Shown piece by piece: positions 58,147 through 64,000 of a stretch of DNA of 64,000 bases; the stretch's first letter is position 1; every line of letters begins with the position of its first letter. The translations under genes and the position numbers were made by a program. The notes under the pieces were generated by a model. It was not told where the DNA came from and ran no database searches. It saw only the letters and a program-made list of their open reading frames with translations. The stretch is taken from NCBI GenBank assembly GCA_022835595.1, contig BQUP01000005.1, forward strand, positions 1,917,501-1,981,500, given 5' to 3'. Origin of the DNA: Cystobasidium ongulense (Eukaryota > Basidiomycota > Cystobasidiomycetes > Cystobasidiales > Cystobasidiaceae).

Positions 58147-59631
58147 ATGGGCTGGAGACTCTTCTCCTTCGGCATAGCGCTGGCCGCGTGCATCCACGCC
58201 TACCTCCATCCAGAAAGCAGCTTCTTCCCAAAGACGGCGACAGAAGCTCAATTCAGGCTTCGTGACTTTTGGCATCGCACATGGTTCATGCATCAGGCAT
58301 CTCCGTACGTCCTCTCTGAACAGAGTCATGTAGTCCAGCATCCTCCTCCGGAAGACGCCCTCACGCCTGCGCAAAGGCTGGCACTCGATAATCTGAACGG
58401 TGCCAAAGAAGACGATACTACAATAGCCATACAGCCAATTGCGAAGATGCCAACGTACTTTATATCTCACGGCAGTCCAGACGTCCTGTTTGAGCCAGAG
58501 TCACTTCCCTACAAAAGCTTGCAAGCATTGGGAGAGGAAATCAAATCGCACAAACCGAAAGCTATCGTCGTGGCGTCTTCACATTGGATTGGCGATGAAT
58601 TGGTGATTTACGTGAATAACGGAGAGGAGAATCCTTTGATCTGTGGGTGCTCTCTTCCTTTACCAAAGTCTTTCAAATGCACTTTACTGATATGTGACAT
58701 ATCTTTGGTATATTCCCACAGACGACTTTCAAGGCTTCCCAGACGAGTATTACAAACAGACATTCGAGAGCAATGCAGATCCACAGCTAGCGAACCGACT
58801 TATCAAGATGTACAGAGAGAAGAAAGTAGCAGCATTGCCAAAAGCCCGTGGTCTAGATCAGTGGGTGTTTTGCATCTGACCTTCCAGAAGAATATCTCAC
58901 CCTGACATACTAAATCTATCCCTTCCAGCGGCGTCTGGGTACCTTTCAAGATCATGTTCAATGGTACTCTCGATATACCGATTGTCCAAGTTTCATTGTA
59001 TGATTCAGGTTCAGCAGCGTCAGCCTTGAAATTAGGCAAAGCGATAGCTTCCTTGCGGTGAGGCTGCTCCCTTCTCACAATACTTCTATCCTTGTATTCC
59101 AATGGACACTAACTCATCTTGCTTCCAAACAGTGACGAAGGAGTAATGTTAATAGGGACAGGAATGGCGGTTCACAATTTGAAAGTGATCAATCGATTTA
59201 CAGCAGATGATCCACCAGCATGGGTACAATCATGGTTAGATATGCAAAAGAAAATGGTTGAAGAATATAGTGGTGAAAGAAGGGAAATTAGATCTAAACA
59301 AATGACTTTTAATTCTAATTATAGAAATGCTCATCCTACTTCCGAACATTTACTCCCTCTACACTTTGCTATTGGGTGAGTTTCACTCTTCCCTGCAAGA
59401 GGCGGTACGGCGTAGTATTCAAGATAACCCACTAACCAACTTCTATGTCTTGCTTTTCTTAGGGCATCCGGAGACGATGAAGGAGAAACGCTCTTCACGA
59501 TGATAGATAGGTCAACAGCGGTAGGTTTTTCACCCAAACCACACGAAGCAGTCTCCAAGCGCTTACTCGTATTCTATTCATTTTCGCAGTGGGCGCATTA
59601 TCGATTCAGTTCTCCTGAACAGGTGATGTGA
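58147..59631 (+). CDS. DODA/LigB-type extradiol ring-opening dioxygenase, membrane-anchored
   Basis: Six exons: 58147-58642, 58722-58860, 58929-59057, 59133-59375, 59463-59520 and 59590-59631 (368 aa). The catalytic domain starts at MPTYFISHGSPDVLFEPESL (residue 101) and shows the class III extradiol pattern: His of ISHGSP, SSHW, LDHGVWVPF and LPLHFAIG, with YDFQGFPDEYY and MLIGTGMAVHNL between. Members open catechol rings with O2 at a non-haem metal (4,5-DOPA dioxygenase type). It is unusual for a 100-residue leader to begin with a hydrophobic anchor (MGWRLFSFGIALAACIHAYL), predicting a membrane-bound or secretory location. An internal start at 58447 would give the normal soluble form. The natural substrate is unknown. 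Confidence 0.87.
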
Positions 59632-60100
59632 AACAGAACAATCATACTATCTATGAGATCACCTGGAATAATACCATGTACAGTAGAAATCAGGGAAATG
59701 AAGAAAATAATACTAGCGAACTCCATCTCTTCGAAGGGCACCATAATGCCAAGCCTACATCGACTGATTACCCTTTCAGCGCTGGCCATTCTTGCATGTT
59801 GATGGTACGGAGCTGGCGCATAATTGCTGACATTCTCCTATACTAGCTTGGCTACTATAAAGGACTCGTCGAAGAACCAACCTACTCTATACGAGAAGGA
59901 GGTACAGGGTGGGCTCGCTGGCGAGACAGCAAGGTCGGTTATGCCCGCGAGAGATGAAGGTCAAGGTAATAGCACAGTGGACAATCCGCTTCTGCTGAAT
60001 AATATCGTGTCGTAAGATGGATCACCCGCTACAGAATTAAAGGACTTTCTCTATTGTTACATTCCTACTTCAACTGCAGAATCAGAATTGGCAGACTAGC
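59632..60100. other. intergenic, convergent 3' ends
   Basis: Between the DODA gene (+) and the next minus-strand gene. No gene seen. Confidence 0.65.
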
Positions 60101-62273
60101 TCATTCGCCCAAGGTCTTCTGACGAGCATTGATAGACTCTCGTATACCCTCAGGACTACTTGCATGGCGTGCTTTGTCCACTGAATCTTCGAAGCGCTGC
60201 ATTATATCGCGAAGTGTGGCGACTTCATCTTCAGGGTCAAGACCGTGATCACCAATATGGAAACCTTGGAAACCGCTCTTGAAATACCCAACTAGGGTAA
60301 GAAGAAACGTCAGTAGCAAGTCATGATTTATTTCATCGATCTGAAGATACTGACCTTGATCTCGATAAGAAAGCAAAAAAGACCGTGTATTCTCCAGATT
60401 AAATCGCAATTCTTTGACAGTATCGATAGTATCAGTGGTCATTCGAATATCCTCTCTAAGCTGTCTTCCAGCGAAAGAACCAATATCCTTTAAACGACGC
60501 CAGAAAGGTTGATCATCTCTAGCCTTCTGCATTCGAGTCTTTTCGGAACCAAATTCCTTTCTGATCATTCCGCCTTCGTCAGAAGCTTGATTTGCAATAG
60601 GTATAGCACTTTCTACGCCATTCAGGAGATCCTTTAGGCTATCGTCGAGGTGTTGGAAAAGATCATCGAGTTGCGCTTTGATACGTTTATTGGTGTAAGC
60701 GCCAGGTTTGCTGCTGGCGAGCTCTAGGGTTTTCTCAAGTCTAGTAAACTGTCGGCGAGAAGGAATACAGTGAGCATTGTTCGAACCAGCTGAAAAGGAT
60801 GGAAGCTTACCCTATGTAACGCCCATTGGAAAGTGGTAATACCTTTCGAATGCAGGACGTACATGGTGTCCTTGACATCGCGCACTTTATTGCCGAACCC
60901 AGCTAATTGCTTGCCTAACTCATTCCTGTTCTCCATTCCACTGGAGACCTGCACTGCCACTGCTAACTCCCATATCCTGTATGTTGAAGTTAGTGACAAA
61001 GCCATGTAGCGGACGAGGATATTCGAACTCACTCAACATGATTCAGAGCCAAAGCTGCCGGATCTCCCAGCGCGACCACAGAAGTGAACATATCATGTGC
61101 CTGCAATGCTTGAGTCCCGATTTGCTTAGCTAACTTTCCTACGTCTACTTGCTCATTTCCAGAGGAGCAACCGATACCAATTGTGTCACAATAGAGCCTA
61201 GCTGGCGAGGTGATTCCGGAATAAAGCAATGGTCCCAGGCTAACGATTGACGTTGCTCCAGATACAACGCTCAAAGCGGACTGTATCGGAGACTTAATGA
61301 CGTACCACAATGCCATAGTGAAAACAGACAGAATGATTATCCATTTGATCGCGTCTTGAATGGGCGCACCAATGGCCTTTGCCAGGGCTCGTATCGGTAA
61401 GGTCGTCACGGTGAAGATGATAGAGCAGATCTCTGCGTCGAAGCAACAGCTTATCAGCTTATGTAACCTTAAGCTGGCTGAAATACATCGCTAACCTTTC
61501 GCCATTGGAAGCCATGTATTCTGTTGAACACGGCGCCGTCGATTAATGCAGGGCTCTTCATCCTCTTTCGCGAGGGCAAGGGAAGAACTGCCTTTTCTTC
61601 TTTTGGGAGTACTCGAAACTTCCAGATTCCTGCCGTTCGAGCTGACTGGTGATCTCATTGGGCGAGAAGGCGAAGCTAATGCCGCTGGTCGAGCCAAACG
61701 AGGGGATCTTACGGCATGTTGGCGGATCTTGGGGTTCATTCTTCGAGGTGTCTGGGAGCCTGAAGCAATGGGAGGGTTCCAGTCCGACTCTGCTGTGCTT
61801 TCTGATGCATTGGTAGAAGTGGCGGAGGATGGTCTGAATGGCGTATCGCTAGATGCGAAAGGGTCGCTGTCGTCTTGCTGCTTTAAGAATAGCGAGAACT
61901 GTTCACCTTTCTCGGGACCATTGGGTTGTGAAGACATCTTCCTGGTCATGTTCGAGCTGAAGAAAGCGCCTGGCACGTCTGGTGCTGCTGAGTCGGTACT
62001 AATATCGGCCTGCGAAGGATTGTCGGAATGAAGCGACGCCCACGAGTCCGACGAGACGTTCAGTTCAGACTCTTCCATGTTCGGCAGCGTGGCTGTTGGA
62101 GTCAGAACAGGCTCTTCTGAAGGTGGTATAGGTAGAGGCCTTCGTGGTCTTTGCGAGTGCTTGACCGACGTGTCCTGAAGTCGGTCGTGACGATCATAGT
62201 CTTGCCCAACGCGACGTGCGTCTTGAACATAGCTGGCTGTAATATCTTGCCAGCTGCCATCTGTCGTGACCAT
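60101..62273 (-). CDS. Uncharacterised membrane protein with coiled-coil C-terminus
   Basis: Five exons: 62273-61496, 61432-61033, 60976-60811, 60748-60355 and 60291-60101 (642 aa); phases 1, 2, 0 and 1 fit. The first intron uses donor gttagc. The N-terminal ~255 residues are Ser/Pro/Arg-rich and soluble, with PRRPLPIPPSEEP and a basic KRRKGSS segment that could be a nuclear signal. Hydrophobic segments follow at about 260-330 (EICSIIFTVTTLPI, WIIILSVFTMALWYVI, SALSVVSGATSIVSLGPLLY). The C-terminal half is helical (ENRNELGKQLAGFGNKVRDV, DDLFQHLDDSLKDLLNGVES). An N-terminal soluble domain, one or two membrane helices and a lumenal or coiled-coil tail recall nuclear-envelope or ER proteins, but I do not recognise the family and the location is a guess. 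Confidence 0.72.
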
Positions 62274-62542
62274 CGCAGATAAACCAAGCGAGTGAATCTT
62301 GTCGTTGTGAGAGAGTCAGCAAGCATGCAGCTCTCGACGTGGCCACTGCAAAGGTGATCGAAATAATGACAGAGTCAAAAGTGTACCGAAGTACCGTAGG
62401 TATATGCGAATTAATCGTGTTACGATGCTCTCAGCTAGAGCTGGGCCAATACTACCAACATCGAGTGTGAAAAGTTAAAAGGGTTACTGCTAAATGCTGT
62501 GCGTGGTGTGATGATACAACTATACTACAATGAACTATGAAA

Positions 62543-64000
62543 TCATTGCATTCTAAACTGTGAGATGACGGTTCTCCTCTTTTCCGCTCTTCTCGATCTC
62601 GAAACAGGTGGTGGTCCACCATTATAACCGCCATTTGCCATTCTAGCAGGTTGCTGGGTCGGTAGTTGATTTCTGCCGTTGATGTCCCATCCATTACCAT
62701 TGCTCGATTCTGATGGTCTTCCCCTTCCACTGCTCTTTCGTCTAGCTAGCATACCTCTGTAATTAGGTGCTTGGGCATTCTTGCGGAGTGCATTAAGGGA
62801 TTGTACTGGGATCTCAAGCGATGCACTGCGACGCCTTTGCTCTGACCCAGTGGCGGTATTTGAAGAAGCTCCATATCGTGCATCATAGAAATCGTTGCTA
62901 TCTGCGGCAACCTCTCGAGGTGGTGATGCAGAAAGACTGTTCAAGGGCACACTGTCCTGGTCTTCGATCTCACGAGCGTGCGTCTCGCAATATGGAAGTC
63001 CACTGAGGACGTAATGATACTGGTCAAGAAGAATGTCGCATGATCCGTCCGAGCATTTGAAGCATGTTGGATGATCTATGATTTGTAAAGCAGTATCAGC
63101 TCAGCCTAATCAGACTTGGCACTGTCGCAAGCTTACATCGACCGCCATTGCCGCTCTCTTCTCCAACTAGACTGACACACGGCCCTTCGATGCCACGCTG
63201 TTCTTCCGAGCAAGCAGCATTAGCACAGAGAGTGCCATTTCGTTCATGATAATGTTGTGCGCAGCTGAGCAAATGATCATTAGCTACTCGCAGAGCATAT
63301 CGCCATAAGAATGCTTACTATGGTCGATTGCCAAAGACATAAAAGTCACCAGTAGGGAAAGGTGCCGAGCAAGAGAAGCACGAGAAGCAACCGATGTGGA
63401 ACTGTGACATGTACGTGTGAAATCAGCATGTAGTTGTGGACTCAGCAAGCCCTCTATATCTCATCAAAACTACTTACTTTGCCTTTGACCTTTCCATCTC
63501 CCGATCCAATAGCTTTATCTTCGATAGGCAACCTACATTTCCTGCATTTCGGTAGATATAAATGAGCATAACACTCATTGCAAAAGCTTTGCCCATCCCT
63601 TTCCACTGGATTTCCGATCTTGATAGGCTGATTGCACGAATCGCATGGTACATCTCTTTCCGTTACCGAAGGCGAAGCTTGTTTCAGGTCAAATGGCCTT
63701 CGAGATAATGTACCGTTTGGCGATGTTGGAGTAACAGAGTGTTCCGACCCATGCGTCAAAGGTGATCTCAAGAGCGAAGCGGCCATGGAGGCAGCAGGTT
63801 GTGTATCTATACTTTCACGATTCATCTCTTTTAACAGATCATCGAGGCAAGCATCTAGACGTAATCCACTTGCTTCTCCAGTAGGCGTAGAAGCAGTAGC
63901 AGAAGCACTTTTGAGCTGCCAGTTGTCATCACTGTTGCCAGGAGCAAGAGGGAACTGATCTTTACTTATATCATCCGATTGTAATCTTCGTCGTCCATTG
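62543..64000 (-). CDS. LIM-domain protein (paxillin/Pxl1-like), 5' partial
   Basis: Exons are >64000-63478, 63401-63319, 63264-63137 and 63075-62543; the frame is open to the right edge, so the N-terminus is missing. The first LIM motif starts CDSCNQPIKIGNPVERDGQ and continues FCNECYAHLYLPKC. The second starts CRKCRLPIEDKAIGSGDGK and, across the intron, FHIGCFSCFSCSAPFPTG...YCAQHY. A third, less regular module is built by splicing GGR-YHPTCFKC and PYCETHA. The Cys/His spacing is that of zinc-binding LIM domains. A Ser/Arg-rich tail follows (RRKSSGRGRPSESSNG). LIM arrays of this kind occur in fungal paxillin-like Pxl1, which works at the cytokinetic ring and growth sites; the orthology is inference because the N-terminal part is not in view. 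Confidence 0.82.

Overview
This window is nuclear DNA of a fungus, almost certainly a basidiomycete, at moderate GC. The evidence is short introns (mostly 59-140 nt) with GTRNGT donors, CTRAY branch points and pyrimidine-CAG/TAG acceptors, very small exons, and the gene set: SNT1-type corepressor, STR2, SSZ1, Pex30-type peroxin, pyruvate decarboxylase, HP1 and an RBM25-like splicing factor. The species or class cannot be fixed from the sequence. I saw no rRNA or tRNA genes, CRISPR arrays, transposons or virus-like elements.

Layout. 1-10 kb: SNT1/NCoR-like SANT protein (5' end off the window), cystathionine gamma-synthase (STR2-like), Hsp70-like SSZ1, mitoribosomal protein mL41. 10-24 kb: She3-like coiled-coil protein, Pex30-like peroxin, ribosomal protein uL15, a doubtful small spliced membrane protein, RPB11, a tandem pair of F-box genes (the second a pseudogene), and RPC19 (AC19). 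24-36 kb: mostly unrecognised proteins (a Ser-rich protein, a ten-exon Ala/Pro/Thr/Glu-rich protein, an 825-residue protein, a multi-pass membrane protein) plus a small SLOG/cpYpsA-like protein. 36-47 kb: 14-exon pyruvate decarboxylase with tandem duplications in its upstream region, a cytochrome b561-type membrane protein, an RBM25-like RRM/PWI factor, a tandem pair of small GPI-type surface proteins, and a PITH-domain protein. 47-64 kb: phenolic acid decarboxylase, an XPG/FEN-family nuclease, aspartate aminotransferase, HP1-like chromodomain protein, a WW-domain protein, a membrane-anchored DODA-type dioxygenase, an unrecognised membrane protein, and a LIM-domain protein running off the right edge.

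Most genes are ordinary housekeeping genes with independent promoters; there is no operon logic. Loose links are chromatin (SNT1-like, HP1), RNA polymerase (RPB11 and RPC19, which share the alpha-NTD-like fold), amino-acid/pyruvate metabolism (STR2, PDC, AAT) and phenolic metabolism (decarboxylase and ring-opening dioxygenase about 10 kb apart). Exon models were built by hand from splice signals, and reading phase was checked across each junction; uncertain junctions are stated in the entries.
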